Assembly (NCBI GenBank): GCA_944389295.1
Contig: CALXLV010000016.1
Span: 57,516-121,515 of the forward strand
From: an uncultured Spirochaetaceae bacterium
GTDB taxonomy: Bacteria; Spirochaetota; Spirochaetia; Sphaerochaetales; Sphaerochaetaceae
Direction: 5' to 3'
Length of the DNA: 64,000 bases
Part shown: positions 36,690-46,249 of the stretch, piece by piece
Layout of the letters: the number at the start of each line of letters is the position of its first letter
Position numbering within the stretch: the stretch's first letter is position 1
Translations under genes and position numbers: made by a program
The notes under the pieces: generated by a model
Told to the model about the DNA's origin: nothing
Seen by the model: only the letters and a program-made list of their open reading frames with translations
The model's database searches: none

Positions 36690-36949
36690 TATATCATAAA
36701 AAAGAGAGCAGTAGTAATAATAAAGGCTGTTAAATTGTGGAAAACTATATTTAATTTATTGTATCTAATTGTTTTAACTTGTGGATAAATATGTGGATAG
36801 GATGCGCTGTTATCCACATTTATACATTACGGTCGGATGCATCGGTAAGCGTGCTGTGGAAAACCTCTTTGCAGTCCACATCTTTTTCAGATGCTTTCTA
36901 CGGCTTTTCCACAGCTTATCAACATGGTTTTTCCACCGGATGTGGAAAA
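36690..36949. other. Probable oriC between dnaA and dnaN
   Basis: Perfect DnaA boxes TTATCCACA lie at 36780-36788 (reverse) and 36810-36818, with a one-base variant at 36792-36800. TTTTCCACA-type boxes lie at 36736-36744, 36855-36863, 36905-36913 and 36941-36949, and TTATCAACA at 36916-36924. An AT-rich stretch (about 36690-36780) could be the unwinding element. The location beside dnaA and the strand switch at gyrB support an origin. Confidence 0.82.
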
Positions 36950-36950
36950 C

Positions 36951-38297
36951 TCATCCTTCGATCAGTTCGTTCTTTATAGAGTTTACGGCCTGCCTTACAG
37001 AATCATCGACATCGAGTATCGATTTTATCTTCTCAACTGAGTACATGATTGTCGTGTGATCCTTTCCGTTCATCGATTTTCCTATCTCTGAAAGCGAGAA
37101 TGAAGTAAGGATTGAGGCAAGGTAGATTGAGATATGACGCGCAAGAGTGATGTTCTTATTCCTGCTTTTACCCCTTATATCGTACTCTTTCACGTTGAAA
37201 TAGGCTGCCGTTTTCTGAATTATCATATCAATGGTGATATCGTTGTTCTTTATTGCCGGAGAGACTATGAAGTTCTTCAGCTGCTCTCTTGCTATATCGA
37301 GAGTAACCGGTTTTCCGACAAGGCTTGCGAATGAGCTGAGTGTTGTAAGGGCTCCTTCAAGGTCCCTGACGTTTGTATTTATGCTCTGGCAGATGTATTC
37401 AAGCACTTTCTGGTCTATCTGATACCCTTTTTCCCTGCATTTCTGCATCGCTATCGCCATTCTAGTCTCATATGCAGGCGGCTGGAGATCAACGTTGAGA
37501 CCTTTTCTGAACCTTGTTTTCAGCCTGTCCGTTATATCCGTGAGCTCTGTTATGGGACGGTCGCAGGTGAGGACTATCTGCTTGTGGCTGTCATAGAGCT
37601 CGTTGAATGTGTGGAAGAGCTCTTCCTGTGTTGAGTCTTTCTTCTGCAGGAAGTGTATGTCGTCGATAAGAAGAACATCCACATTTCTGTACTTTGACTT
37701 GAATGAAGATATCTTCTCTTTTGACAGCAGCGAGTCTATGAATTCGTTGGTAAAGCTCTCCGCCGTGACGTAAATTATCTTCATCTTCGGGTTATGTTCA
37801 TCTATGTAGTTTCCTATAGATTCAAGAAGATGAGTCTTTCCAAGTCCTACTCCTCCGTAGATCAGGCAGGGATTAAAGGATGTTCCGGGGTTCTGCGCTA
37901 TGACTTTGCACGCATTGAATGCGAAGCTGCTGTTGTCTCCGGATATGAAGTTGTCGAATGAGTACTGCTTGTTGAGAGTAGTATTTTTCGATACCGGTTC
38001 AGGAGCGCTCTTGCGCTCGCTCTTCTGAGCTGTCTGTTTCTGAGGTTTTTTGGATGAATCGACTGCGAACTCGACAGGTATGTCCCTGCCGGCAATCTCT
38101 GAAACCATGTTCTCTATCTCGGTGCGGCAGTTCTTCTCCGTGGTTGCTTTGTAAAACTGTGACGAGAGAGTGAGGATCATGGTTCCGTCCTTCTCTCCTC
38201 CGAACGATATTCTTTTTATCCACTGCTTTTTTGCATCGGGAAGGGAATCCTCCAGATGAGCCTCCGCTTCCTTCCAGATAGTCTCGAGATTTTCCAT
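36951..38297 (-). CDS. dnaA: Chromosomal replication initiator DnaA
   Basis: A 448-residue initiator that binds DnaA boxes and melts the origin. Domain I is at the N-terminus (METLETIWKEAEAHLEDSL-like start, MENLETIWK). The AAA+ core has Walker A GGVGLGKTHLLESIG and Walker B VLLIDDIHFLQKK. Domain IV has the signature GKSMNGKDHTTIMYSVEKI. A TTTACC-17-TATAAT promoter ends eight bases before the ATG with no Shine-Dalgarno site. The end of the gene touches the last DnaA-type box, so autoregulation is plausible. Confidence 0.98.
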   Translation of the reverse strand: MENLETIWKEAEAHLEDSLPDAKKQWIKRISFGGEKDGTMILTLSSQFYKATTEKNCRTEIENMVSEIAGRDIPVEFAVDSSKKPQKQTAQKSERKSAPEPVSKNTTLNKQYSFDNFISGDNSSFAFNACKVIAQNPGTSFNPCLIYGGVGLGKTHLLESIGNYIDEHNPKMKIIYVTAESFTNEFIDSLLSKEKISSFKSKYRNVDVLLIDDIHFLQKKDSTQEELFHTFNELYDSHKQIVLTCDRPITELTDITDRLKTRFRKGLNVDLQPPAYETRMAIAMQKCREKGYQIDQKVLEYICQSINTNVRDLEGALTTLSSFASLVGKPVTLDIAREQLKNFIVSPAIKNNDITIDMIIQKTAAYFNVKEYDIRGKSRNKNITLARHISIYLASILTSFSLSEIGKSMNGKDHTTIMYSVEKIKSILDVDDSVRQAVNSIKNELIEG

Positions 38298-38305
38298 ATC
38301 GCGTG

Positions 38306-38334
38306 ATTATAGCAGAGCATATTGCAGCGGTAAA
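38306..38334 (-). promoter_or_regulatory. Leaderless-type promoter of dnaA
   Basis: On the minus strand, TTTACC (38329-38334), 17 bases, TATAAT (38306-38311), then eight bases to the ATG at 38297. The leader would be none or one to two bases. Confidence 0.65.
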
Positions 38335-38421
38335 GCAAGATGAAGCGCATAAGTCGCTGACAGTTCATTTAACTTATGCCGATCAAAGAAAATAATAAGG
38401 GTTGTGATTTTCCCGCCGCAC

Positions 38422-38451
38422 TTGAAGAAAACGGCCTGAAAATTGTATAAT
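38422..38451 (+). promoter_or_regulatory. gyrB-gyrA promoter
   Basis: TTGAAG (38422-38427), 18 bases, TATAAT (38446-38451), about 90 bases before the gyrB ATG. This gene has a normal leader with GGAAGGA before the start. Confidence 0.65.
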
Positions 38452-38543
38452 CCCATAAACTGAACTATCCGTCTCGGGCTATGCTTATCCTACCTGCTCG
38501 ATAAGGTCTCAGCCGTGAATATCGGAAGGAACGGAAGGATTTT

Positions 38544-40589
38544 ATGGACAACGAAGAACTGAAAATCGCTGGTCACAATAAGGCCGAGCTTGAAGCCGAG
38601 ATAAAAGCCAGCGAAAGCTACAATTCCAGCGGTATCACTGTCCTCAAGGGTCTGGAAGCCGTGCGTCTCAGACCCGGAATGTATATCGGTTCGACAGGAA
38701 TCGACGGACTTCATCATCTTGTTTATGAGGTTGTCGACAACTCGATCGATGAGGCTATGGCAGGATACTGCAATGATATCAAAGTATATCTTGATAACGG
38801 GCCTGACGGGGAAATCTGCACGGTTGAGGACAATGGACGAGGCATTCCTGTAGACATTCATCCAGAGGAGGGAAAGAGTTCCCTTGAGGTTGTTCTTACT
38901 CAGCTTCATGCCGGAGGCAAGTTCGATCACAATGCCTACAAAGTCTCCGGAGGACTCCATGGCGTCGGCGTTTCATGTGTTAACGCCCTCTCATCGTGGA
39001 TGGAGGTTACTGTACACCGTGCTCCCCATATATACAGGCAGGTATATCACAGGGGAATACCGGACGGCGATGTCGCCGTTGTCGGAGACACAGACAGGAC
39101 AGGAACGATAGTAAGGTTCACTCCTGATTTCGAGATAATGGAGCCCAACTCGTTCAGTTATGACACTCTCTCGGCGAGGTTCAAGGAACTTTCGTATCTG
39201 AACAAGGGTATAACGATCTCAATAACGGACAATCGTGAGGAGCCTGCGAGGAGCGAGAAGTTCCATGCGGAGGGAGGTCTCTCCTCATTCGTGAAGTACC
39301 TGAATGAGTACAAGACGGTTCTTTTTGAGCCTATCTCATTCGAGTGCCAGAAGGATGATGTATCCGTTGAAGTTTCGCTGCAGTACAACGACAAGTACGA
39401 TGAGAAGATCTACACGTTCGTAAACAACATCAACACAAGGGAAGGCGGAACGCACCTCTCAGGATTCAGGGCCGCTCTCTCAAGATGTCTGAACAATCAG
39501 CTCAAGAAGAGCGTCAAGTATATGAAGAAATACCCGGACAGCCTTGAATCTTCGGATATTTCAGAAGGACTTACTGCCGTTATCTCCGTCAAGATTCCTA
39601 ATCCTCAGTTCGAGGGACAGACGAAGATGAAGCTCGGCAACTCGAATGTGAAGGGCATAGTCGATTCGCTTGTCTATGAAAACCTCACCAATTATTTCGA
39701 TGAGTTCCCAGATTCTATAGACAGGCTTCTCGACAAGGTCACCAGCGCGGCTCTTGGCCGTGTCGCCGCAAGGAAGGCAAGGGAGAATATAAGGAAGAAG
39801 TCTGAAGGAGGCGGTCTCCCTGGAAAACTCGCTGACTGCACCGAGCGCGATCCTGCCAGATGCGAGGTGTTCATCGTCGAGGGAGACAGCGCAGGCGGCT
39901 CTGCAAAGCAGGGACGTGACAGCCGTTTCCAGGCAATCCTCCCCCTCTGGGGAAAGATGCTGAACGTTGAGAAGGCTCAGGAAGCAAAGGTACTAAATAA
40001 CGATAAGCTCGAACCTGTAATCCAGACGATTGGTGCCGGTATTACAAGGTATAACGATATGGGCAGCACTTCCGATTACGATGATGAGGAAGGCGGAAAG
40101 AAAAACGAGGAGAAAACGTTCGATATATCAAAAGTCCGTTATCATAAGATAATAATAATGGCAGATGCCGATGTTGACGGATCGCACATCAGGACACTTC
40201 TCCTGACTTTCTTCTTCCGCTATATGCGTCCTCTCATCGAGGCCGGGTATATCTACTTCGCCATGCCTCCTCTCTACAAGATCACGATAAGCAAGAAGGA
40301 TTTCTACGCATACGACGAAGTGGACAAGAAGAAAATTCTTGATGAGTATGCTCCCGGGATCGACGAGTCGAAGATAGCCATACAGCGCTACAAAGGTCTC
40401 GGAGAGATGAATCCGGAGCAGCTCTGGGAGACTACGATGAATCCCGAGACCAGAATGATCGGAAAGGTTCATCTTGAGGATGCCGAGCAGGCTGACAGGG
40501 TGTTCTCCATGCTCATGGGCGAGGATGTCGAGCCCAGAAGGGAGTTCATAGAGCAGAACGCGACGTTCGTAAGGACGCTGGATATCTGA
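38544..40589 (+). CDS. gyrB: DNA gyrase subunit B
   Basis: ATPase subunit of gyrase. The 681 residues include the GHKL ATP site (EVVDNSIDEAMAGYC, VEDNGRGIPVDIH, GGLHGVGVSCVNAL). The TOPRIM metal site is FIVEGDSAGGSAKQGRDS, with IIMADADVDGSHIRTLLL. The C-terminus has QRYKGLGEMNPEQLWETTMN. GGAAGGA precedes the ATG. gyrA follows nine bases later, so both subunits are made from one message. Confidence 0.98.
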   Translation: MDNEELKIAGHNKAELEAEIKASESYNSSGITVLKGLEAVRLRPGMYIGSTGIDGLHHLVYEVVDNSIDEAMAGYCNDIKVYLDNGPDGEICTVEDNGRGIPVDIHPEEGKSSLEVVLTQLHAGGKFDHNAYKVSGGLHGVGVSCVNALSSWMEVTVHRAPHIYRQVYHRGIPDGDVAVVGDTDRTGTIVRFTPDFEIMEPNSFSYDTLSARFKELSYLNKGITISITDNREEPARSEKFHAEGGLSSFVKYLNEYKTVLFEPISFECQKDDVSVEVSLQYNDKYDEKIYTFVNNINTREGGTHLSGFRAALSRCLNNQLKKSVKYMKKYPDSLESSDISEGLTAVISVKIPNPQFEGQTKMKLGNSNVKGIVDSLVYENLTNYFDEFPDSIDRLLDKVTSAALGRVAARKARENIRKKSEGGGLPGKLADCTERDPARCEVFIVEGDSAGGSAKQGRDSRFQAILPLWGKMLNVEKAQEAKVLNNDKLEPVIQTIGAGITRYNDMGSTSDYDDEEGGKKNEEKTFDISKVRYHKIIIMADADVDGSHIRTLLLTFFFRYMRPLIEAGYIYFAMPPLYKITISKKDFYAYDEVDKKKILDEYAPGIDESKIAIQRYKGLGEMNPEQLWETTMNPETRMIGKVHLEDAEQADRVFSMLMGEDVEPRREFIEQNATFVRTLDI

Positions 40590-40597
40590 GGTGAAAT

Positions 40598-43123
40598 ATG
40601 GAAGATAATCAGGAACTTAATCCGCGCATTGTACAGGCGGACATCTCAGAGGAGATGAAGACAAGCTATATAAACTATGCTATGTCGGTTATCATCAGCC
40701 GCGCCCTTCCGGATGCCAGGGATGGCCTGAAGCCGGTTCACAGAAGAATCCTCTACGATATGTGGGAACTGGGCATCAGATACAACTCTCCCAACAAGAA
40801 GTGCGCCCGTATCGTAGGTGATGTTCTCGGTAAGTATCATCCCCACGGAGATGCCTCTGTCTACGATGCCCTCGTAAGGCTTGGTCAGGACTTCTCCCTG
40901 CGCTACCCTGTCGTCGCTCCTCAGGGAAACTTCGGTTCAATCGATGGTGATCCTCCCGCGGCAATGAGATATACGGAGGCCCGTATGAGCCGCATCGGTG
41001 AGGAAATGCTCACTGATATTCAGAAAGAGACCGTCGATTTCACTCCGAACTATGACGGATCGACAGAGGAGCCGTCGGTTCTGCCGGCAGCATTTCCCTT
41101 CCTTCTTACCAACGGTTCATCGGGAATCGCGGTAGGCATGGCCACCAATCTTGCACCGCATAATCTCGTGGAGGTCGTGGACGGAATCTGCGCATACATC
41201 GACAATCCCGATATAACTATCCCGGAGCTGATGAACTACATAAAGGGCCCTGATTTCCCCTCTTATGGCGTCATCTGCGGCAAGAAGGGAATCATGGATG
41301 CCTATATGACTGGAAAGGGCAAGATCGTCATACGCTCGCGCTATGAGATAGAGGAGAATGACCGCGGTCATGATGCCATCATCTTTACGGAGCTTCCCTA
41401 CCAGGTCAACAAGGCTGAGCTCGTGAAGAAGATCGATGATCTGAGGAAGGACAATGTCATTCCCAACATCGCTGCCGTAAGGGATGAATCAGGACGCGAC
41501 GGAATAAGGGTCGTGGTAGAGCTCAAGCAGGGAGCTGTGCCCAAGATCGTCCTCAACATGCTTTTCAGCCGCACTGCTCTCCAGAGCAACTTCAATGCCT
41601 ACAATCTGGCCATATATCAGGGCCGTCCGAAGCTGATGACGCTCAAGGACATGGTCCAGATATATGTTGATCACAGAGAAGAGGTTACTGAGAGGCGCAC
41701 CCGCTATGATCTCAGAAAGGCGGAGGAGAGAGCCCACATACTTCTCGGTCTCAAGATCGGTCTTGAGAACATCGATGAGGTCATAAGGATAATAAAGGAG
41801 AGTCAGGACAACAACGTCGCATCGCTTGAGCTGCAGAAGGCTTTCGGACTGGACAAGATACAGGCGGATGCGATCATAGACATGAAGCTCGGACGTCTTT
41901 CTCATCTGGAAACGGAGAAGATACTGGACGAGCTCTCCGATCTTGAGGCGAAGATAGCGTACTATAAGGACATACTTTCGGACAGGAACAAGATACTCGG
42001 AGTCGTCAAGAATGAGATAAGGGCTATCGGTGATGCATATGGCGACAGACGCAGAACCGAGATCGTCGAGCAGGAGCTCAATGATGCATCCCCTGAGGAT
42101 TTCATAAAGAAAGAGGATGTGGTCATAAATATCTCCAGAAAGGGTTTTGCGAAGAGACTTAGTACTGATGAGTACAAGGCGCAGGGCCGCGGCGGAAAGG
42201 GTACGATCGGAGCTAAGCTCGTGGATGGCGATTTTGTCGATCATCTCTTCATCTGCTCTTCTCACGATATAATCATGTTCGTGACGAATTTCGGAAAAGC
42301 CTATTATATAAAGGCTTTCGAGATTCCCGAGGGCGCCAAGGCAACGAAGGGCTCGAATATCAAGAACTTCCTGCAGATAGAGAACAATGAGAAGGTCACA
42401 TCGATAGTGACGTTCCCGTCGTTCCAAGATAGCACATATCTTCTGATGGTTACCCGCCTGGGTGTAGCTAAGAAGGTCAGGCTGAATGACTTCATCAATG
42501 CCAAAGCACGCGGTGTGAAGGCCATAATCCTCGATGAAGGCGACGAGCTGGTAGAGTCGATCTTCGTCCATGACGGAGATGATGCCATGATCGTCACGAG
42601 AAACGGAAAGGGACTGAGGGTCTGCACCGACGAGATCAGGACAATGGGAAGGGCCACTCATGGAGTGCGCGGCATAAGGCTTCTCGGAAATGACGAGGTT
42701 ATCGGAGTTGTTCCAGTCGATGATGATCATCGTATCCTCATGGTCACAGAGAAAGGCAAAGGAAAGCAGGTCAGATTCGATCAGTTCAGGGTTCACGGAA
42801 GAGGAACCATGGGCCAGAAGATTTATACTGTCGAGGATGGCGGACTTGTCGGTGCTGTTTCCGTGAATGATGAGAACGATGTCGTGTTCGTCACGCTCAA
42901 GGGACAGACGATAAGAGTACATGCCAAAGACATCTCCATACAGGGAAGAGCTGCTATGGGAGTGCGTGTTGCATCGTTCAAGAAGCGCGACGACTCCGTT
43001 AATGCGATTGCAGTCACAGCTTATCAGGAAGAAAGTGATTCCGATGAGGAAATACAGAAGCCTGAGACAGCTCCTGAGGAGACACAGACAGAGAGCTCTC
43101 CTGACACTGAAAGCGAAGAGTGA
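40598..43123 (+). CDS. gyrA: DNA gyrase subunit A
   Basis: DNA-cutting subunit of gyrase, 841 residues. The catalytic tyrosine is Tyr125 in [11 protein letters not shown]. The quinolone-determining region reads [16 protein letters not shown], with Ala86 where E. coli has Ser83 and Asp90 at the Asp87 position. The beta-propeller tail contains the gyrase-type box QGRGGKG, needed for negative supercoiling. The last 30 residues are acidic. The gene is followed by a good terminator. Confidence 0.98.
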   Translation: MEDNQELNPRIVQADISEEMKTSYINYAMSVIISRALPDARDGLKPVHRRILYDMWELGIRYNSPNKKCARIVGDVLGKYHPHGDASVYDALVRLGQDFSLRYPVVAPQGNFGSIDGDPPAAMRYTEARMSRIGEEMLTDIQKETVDFTPNYDGSTEEPSVLPAAFPFLLTNGSSGIAVGMATNLAPHNLVEVVDGICAYIDNPDITIPELMNYIKGPDFPSYGVICGKKGIMDAYMTGKGKIVIRSRYEIEENDRGHDAIIFTELPYQVNKAELVKKIDDLRKDNVIPNIAAVRDESGRDGIRVVVELKQGAVPKIVLNMLFSRTALQSNFNAYNLAIYQGRPKLMTLKDMVQIYVDHREEVTERRTRYDLRKAEERAHILLGLKIGLENIDEVIRIIKESQDNNVASLELQKAFGLDKIQADAIIDMKLGRLSHLETEKILDELSDLEAKIAYYKDILSDRNKILGVVKNEIRAIGDAYGDRRRTEIVEQELNDASPEDFIKKEDVVINISRKGFAKRLSTDEYKAQGRGGKGTIGAKLVDGDFVDHLFICSSHDIIMFVTNFGKAYYIKAFEIPEGAKATKGSNIKNFLQIENNEKVTSIVTFPSFQDSTYLLMVTRLGVAKKVRLNDFINAKARGVKAIILDEGDELVESIFVHDGDDAMIVTRNGKGLRVCTDEIRTMGRATHGVRGIRLLGNDEVIGVVPVDDDHRILMVTEKGKGKQVRFDQFRVHGRGTMGQKIYTVEDGGLVGAVSVNDENDVVFVTLKGQTIRVHAKDISIQGRAAMGVRVASFKKRDDSVNAIAVTAYQEESDSDEEIQKPETAPEETQTESSPDTESEE

Positions 43124-43141
43124 TTCTCAATAATCTATCTC

Positions 43142-43170
43142 AGCGCCTCTTTATGGGGCGCTATATTTTT
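43142..43170 (+). terminator. Terminator after gyrA
   Basis: AGCGCC (43142-43147), a 9-base loop, GGCGCT (43157-43162), then ATATTTTT. It lies 18 bases past the gyrA stop. Confidence 0.8.
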
Positions 43171-43574
43171 GCCTGTACATAAAAGAGTGAATTGAATTCC
43201 GCTGAACATATCTCTTTTTGTGACTGGAACGTTATACAGACATAAAGCAGTTTTCAGAAATATTCTGAAAACAGTCAGTATATATAAATATAATTCATAA
43301 AAACTGAGAATATATATATGAATAAACAAAATATAACTCTGCAGATAATTAATGAATAGCTGTTTCACTCTGAGTAAGATCATTCATTGTATTTCTGTTT
43401 CTATAAATGAAATCAGCCAGTATAAAATGAAGATAAATGCATTGAAAATATTACCCTATCAAATAGGGAAAAACGGAATATAACTCTGTGTGATTCTGTT
43501 TCTATTTATAATAATCTACCCATCAAAAACTGCATTTGGAGCACGCATTTGCGGTTTTTGCCTGAACAGGAGAC

Positions 43575-43608
43575 TGCAATCAGCTGATTTAAAAATTGCA
43601 ATCAGCTG
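43575..43608 (+). repeat. 12-base direct repeat, 22-base period
   Basis: TGCAATCAGCTG occurs exactly at 43575-43586 and 43597-43608. Each copy contains the palindrome CAGCTG. Function unknown. Confidence 0.8.
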
Positions 43609-43720
43609 TTTCAGTTAATGTGATGGTAAACATGTTTTAAAAGAAAGTCGAGAGCATTTTTGAATTGTTGATTCAAAGGTTTTAATAAACGATAAACCAA
43701 ATAATAGTTAAGTTTTTTAT

Positions 43721-43736
43721 TGTTCCACGTGAAACA
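43721..43736. other. parS centromere site (one mismatch)
   Basis: TGTTCCACGTGAAACA matches the parS consensus TGTTTCACGTGAAACA at 15 of 16 positions. ParB from the nearby parB gene should bind here. Confidence 0.9.
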
Positions 43737-44033
43737 TTCATTTTTGATATTTCAGTCTTGAGCAATACTAGATAAGGCTGAAGAGGTATCAGATGAAAAA
43801 TGACGAATATATCCTTTTGTATATAAGATGTTTGACTTTACCTATTAATAGTTTCATTGTAGCTACAATCGTAAATAGCATATCCAGCAATATGCTGCAT
43901 AGATAGTGCTTCTATTAATGTAAAATGTTTATATCGCGTGTTGAACGAACAAGAAAATGTTCAATATTCACTGGCGATCAAAGAATAATGATAAAGATGA
44001 AATTGAGCGTATCTTGTTGTTAATATTTTTTGC

Positions 44034-44049
44034 TGTTTCACGTGAAACA
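44034..44049. other. parS centromere site (perfect)
   Basis: TGTTTCACGTGAAACA, a perfect 16-bp parS palindrome 313 bases from the other site and directly beside the terminator of the Nfu gene. Confidence 0.97.
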
Positions 44050-44078
44050 AAAAGAGGCAGGATATTTTCTCCTGCCTC
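44049..44078 (-). terminator. Terminator after the Nfu-type gene
   Basis: On the minus strand, GAGGCAGGA, a 7-base loop, TCCTGCCTC, then TTTTTG. Stem arms 44054-44062 and 44070-44078; it begins 20 bases after the stop codon and runs into the parS site. Confidence 0.9.
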
Positions 44079-44097
44079 CAGTTAAGATTTTGATAAA

Positions 44098-44361
44098 TCA
44101 GAAATAGCTTGAAATCTGGTCGTCGTTTATGACTGTGATTTCAGGGTCTACTGCTTCCCTTATATATCTCTGAACACCATTTGTAAGTGTAAGCTGGCTC
44201 ATAGGACATCCGGCACAGGCTCCTACCAGTTTTACATGAACGTTCTTTGTCTCCGCATCGTATTTGACGAATTCAATGTCTCCGCCGTCATTCTGCAATG
44301 CTGGGCGGATAGCATTGATAGCATCTATTACTGCTTTCTCAAAATTCTGAGTATCAGCCAT
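44098..44361 (-). CDS. NifU-like (Nfu) iron-sulfur scaffold
   Basis: An 87-residue protein corresponding to the C-terminal NifU domain. The conserved pair GACAGCPMSQLTL carries the two cysteines that hold a transient iron-sulfur cluster, preceded by NAIRPALQNDGGDIEFV. It likely passes clusters to apo-proteins such as endonuclease III or serine dehydratase. AAGGAG precedes the ATG. It is divergent from parA. Confidence 0.93.
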   Translation of the reverse strand: MADTQNFEKAVIDAINAIRPALQNDGGDIEFVKYDAETKNVHVKLVGACAGCPMSQLTLTNGVQRYIREAVDPEITVINDDQISSYF

Positions 44362-44443
44362 GGCTTATTCTCCTTCTTTTATGGAATAAAGATACTATTT
44401 ACATCCCTTGCGGTCAAGATTAGCTTTTTATGCAATTCTTTTG

Positions 44444-44472
44444 CTGACAAGGTTTCCTTAACGGTGTATTTT
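44444..44472 (+). promoter_or_regulatory. Leaderless-type promoter of parA-parB
   Basis: CTGACA (44444-44449), 17 bases, TATTTT (44467-44472), then six bases to the ATG at 44479. No Shine-Dalgarno sequence. Confidence 0.6.
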
Positions 44473-44478
44473 GATGCT

Positions 44479-45240
44479 ATGAAGGCTAAAAAGGTGATTT
44501 TCTATAATCAGAAAGGAGGAGTCGGAAAGACTACTGCAGCAGTCAATCTTGGTTCCGCTCTTTCTGAAATAGGACAGAAAGTTCTGCTTATTGACTTTGA
44601 TGCTCAATGCAATCTGACAGGTGCTGTTTCCGGTGATTTGAGGAAAGCTAATATCTATCAGGTGATAGTCGGTCAGATTCCCGCATCTTCTGCTGTGCAG
44701 TCGACCATATTCAAGAATCTCTATCTTATCCCGGGATCAATCGATGTTGCGGGATTGTCGATAGAGCTTGTGAATGAGAATAACCGTGAGTATTTTTTGA
44801 AAACAGTTCTTGAATCTCTAGATGATGATTATGATTTCATCATCCTTGACTGTCCGCCTTCTCTGGGGCTTGAAACAATGAATGCGCTTGCATGGGCTGA
44901 TTATGTGGCCATACCGCTGCAGTGTGAGTATCTTGCTATGGAAGGCCTCAATCTGATAATGCGTACGATAAGCAATGTGAAGAAATCACTTAATCCGAAT
45001 CTGAAGATACTTGGAATCCTTTTTACCATGTATTCCAAACGTGCACTTCTGAACCGGCAGGTTGTGGAAGATATCTCGCAGTTCTTCGGAGATACTGTGT
45101 TCAAGACTATCATCCCGAGATCAGTGAGAATCTCGGAAGCTCCTTCCCATGGTCTGCCGATAAACTATTATGACCGCTCAAATGTTGGTGCTAAGGCATT
45201 TGCCGAGCTTGCAAAGGAGGTGATGAGCCGTGTCGAATGA
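44479..45240 (+). CDS. parA: Chromosome partitioning ATPase ParA (Soj)
   Basis: A 253-residue deviant Walker ATPase that moves ParB-parS complexes over the nucleoid. It begins MKAKKVIFYNQKGGVGKTT, with the deviant Walker A KGGVGKTT, then VLLIDFDAQCN and FIILDCPPSLGLET. The long upstream frame (from 44236) is ruled out because it overlaps the Nfu gene antisense and homologues start at MKAKK. It overlaps parB by 11 bases. Confidence 0.97.
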   Translation: MKAKKVIFYNQKGGVGKTTAAVNLGSALSEIGQKVLLIDFDAQCNLTGAVSGDLRKANIYQVIVGQIPASSAVQSTIFKNLYLIPGSIDVAGLSIELVNENNREYFLKTVLESLDDDYDFIILDCPPSLGLETMNALAWADYVAIPLQCEYLAMEGLNLIMRTISNVKKSLNPNLKILGILFTMYSKRALLNRQVVEDISQFFGDTVFKTIIPRSVRISEAPSHGLPINYYDRSNVGAKAFAELAKEVMSRVE

Positions 45241-46234
45241 TAAGAAGCATGGTCTTGGCCGCGGGATAAGTTCCCTGCTTGGCGGCAGCTTTGATTTTGA
45301 TGAGCATGTTGATAATGTCATAAGCAAGACAACAGGCGAACAGCCGCAGGCAAAGGAGACTCACAGGAAGCCTAAGGCTGCATCTGTGAAAACACTCATA
45401 CCTGAACCTGAAAAGGATGATCCTGATAAAATCAATGCGGTATATGTTCCGATAGAGAATGTATCGCCCAATCCGAATCAGCCTCGCAAAGCCTTCAATC
45501 CTGAGGCTATAACTGAACTTGCTGCATCGATAAAGGCGCAGGGAATAATACAGCCTCTGCTTGTTGAGGAGATAGTCCCCGGCAAGTATTCGATAATCGC
45601 GGGAGAGAGAAGGTTCAGAGCAGCACAGGAAGCAGGCATAGAGAAGATTCCTGTTATAATCCGCAAGCTCTCTGAACTTGAGAGACTTGAGATGTCACTT
45701 ATCGAGAACATCCAGAGAGAGAATCTGAATCCTATTGAGGAAGCCAGCGCCTATCAGTATCTTCTGCAGAGATCACAGATGACGCAGGAGGAGCTTGCAG
45801 AGAAGGTCGGAAAGTCTAGGTCGGCTGTCGCAAATTCAATAAGACTCCTTTCTCTGAGCGATTCTCTGAAAGATGATATAATCTCAGGAACTATAACTGC
45901 CGGACATGCACGTGCGATCCTCTCGCTTGTTAATCCCTCTGACCAGAGCCTTCTGAGGGAGAAAATAGTCAATGAGGATCTTTCTGTCAGAGAAGCGGAG
46001 AAACTTGCCGAGGAGTACAACAAGGGGCATAAGTTTGTTCCTAAGAAGAAAGAGAAGGAAGATAATCCTGAGATATCTGAGGTTGTCGAGAAATTTGTCT
46101 CGATAATCGGCGCAAGATGCGATATAAAAGGAACGCTCGACAAGGGCAGACTGACAATAAAATTCCGCTCCCAGCATGATCTTGAGAGAATCTATGAGCT
46201 TCTGAGCGGCGGTGAAGAGCTTTTCACCGAATGA
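45230..46234 (+). CDS. parB: Chromosome partitioning protein ParB (Spo0J)
   Basis: A 334-residue CTP-dependent clamp that loads at parS. The start KKHGLGRGISSLLGG contacts ParA. The core has NPNQPRKAFN, the CTP-binding GERRFRAAQEAG and ENIQRENLNPIEEA. A helix-turn-helix (TQEELAEKVGKSRSAVANSI) follows. It begins with GTG at 45230, with AAGGAGG about ten bases before. Two parS sites lie 1.2-1.5 kb upstream. Confidence 0.97.
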   Translation: MSNDKKHGLGRGISSLLGGSFDFDEHVDNVISKTTGEQPQAKETHRKPKAASVKTLIPEPEKDDPDKINAVYVPIENVSPNPNQPRKAFNPEAITELAASIKAQGIIQPLLVEEIVPGKYSIIAGERRFRAAQEAGIEKIPVIIRKLSELERLEMSLIENIQRENLNPIEEASAYQYLLQRSQMTQEELAEKVGKSRSAVANSIRLLSLSDSLKDDIISGTITAGHARAILSLVNPSDQSLLREKIVNEDLSVREAEKLAEEYNKGHKFVPKKKEKEDNPEISEVVEKFVSIIGARCDIKGTLDKGRLTIKFRSQHDLERIYELLSGGEELFTE

Positions 46235-46249
46235 TAGGAGATGATGAAA

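Larger units (their letters stand above)
43171..44048. other. AT-rich non-coding region with parS sites and hairpins
   Basis: I see no credible gene in this long gap. Besides two parS sites, it holds a 10-bp-stem hairpin GTTTTCAGAA/TTCTGAAAAC (43250-43272), an 11-base arm pair CAAAAACTGCA (43524-43534) / TGCGGTTTTTG (43550-43560), and a 12-base direct repeat TGCAATCAGCTG (43575-43586, 43597-43608). Base composition is much more AT-rich than the flanking genes. It looks like a centromere-like segment loaded by ParB. Confidence 0.65.

Noticed and set aside
43135..43383. 82-residue minus-strand frame in the parS gap
   Set aside because: It spans the gyrA terminator and a hairpin, is AT-biased and low in complexity, and shows no domain.
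44236..44478. Longer ParA starting at 44236
   Set aside because: It would overlap the Nfu gene antisense, and homologues begin at MKAKKV.
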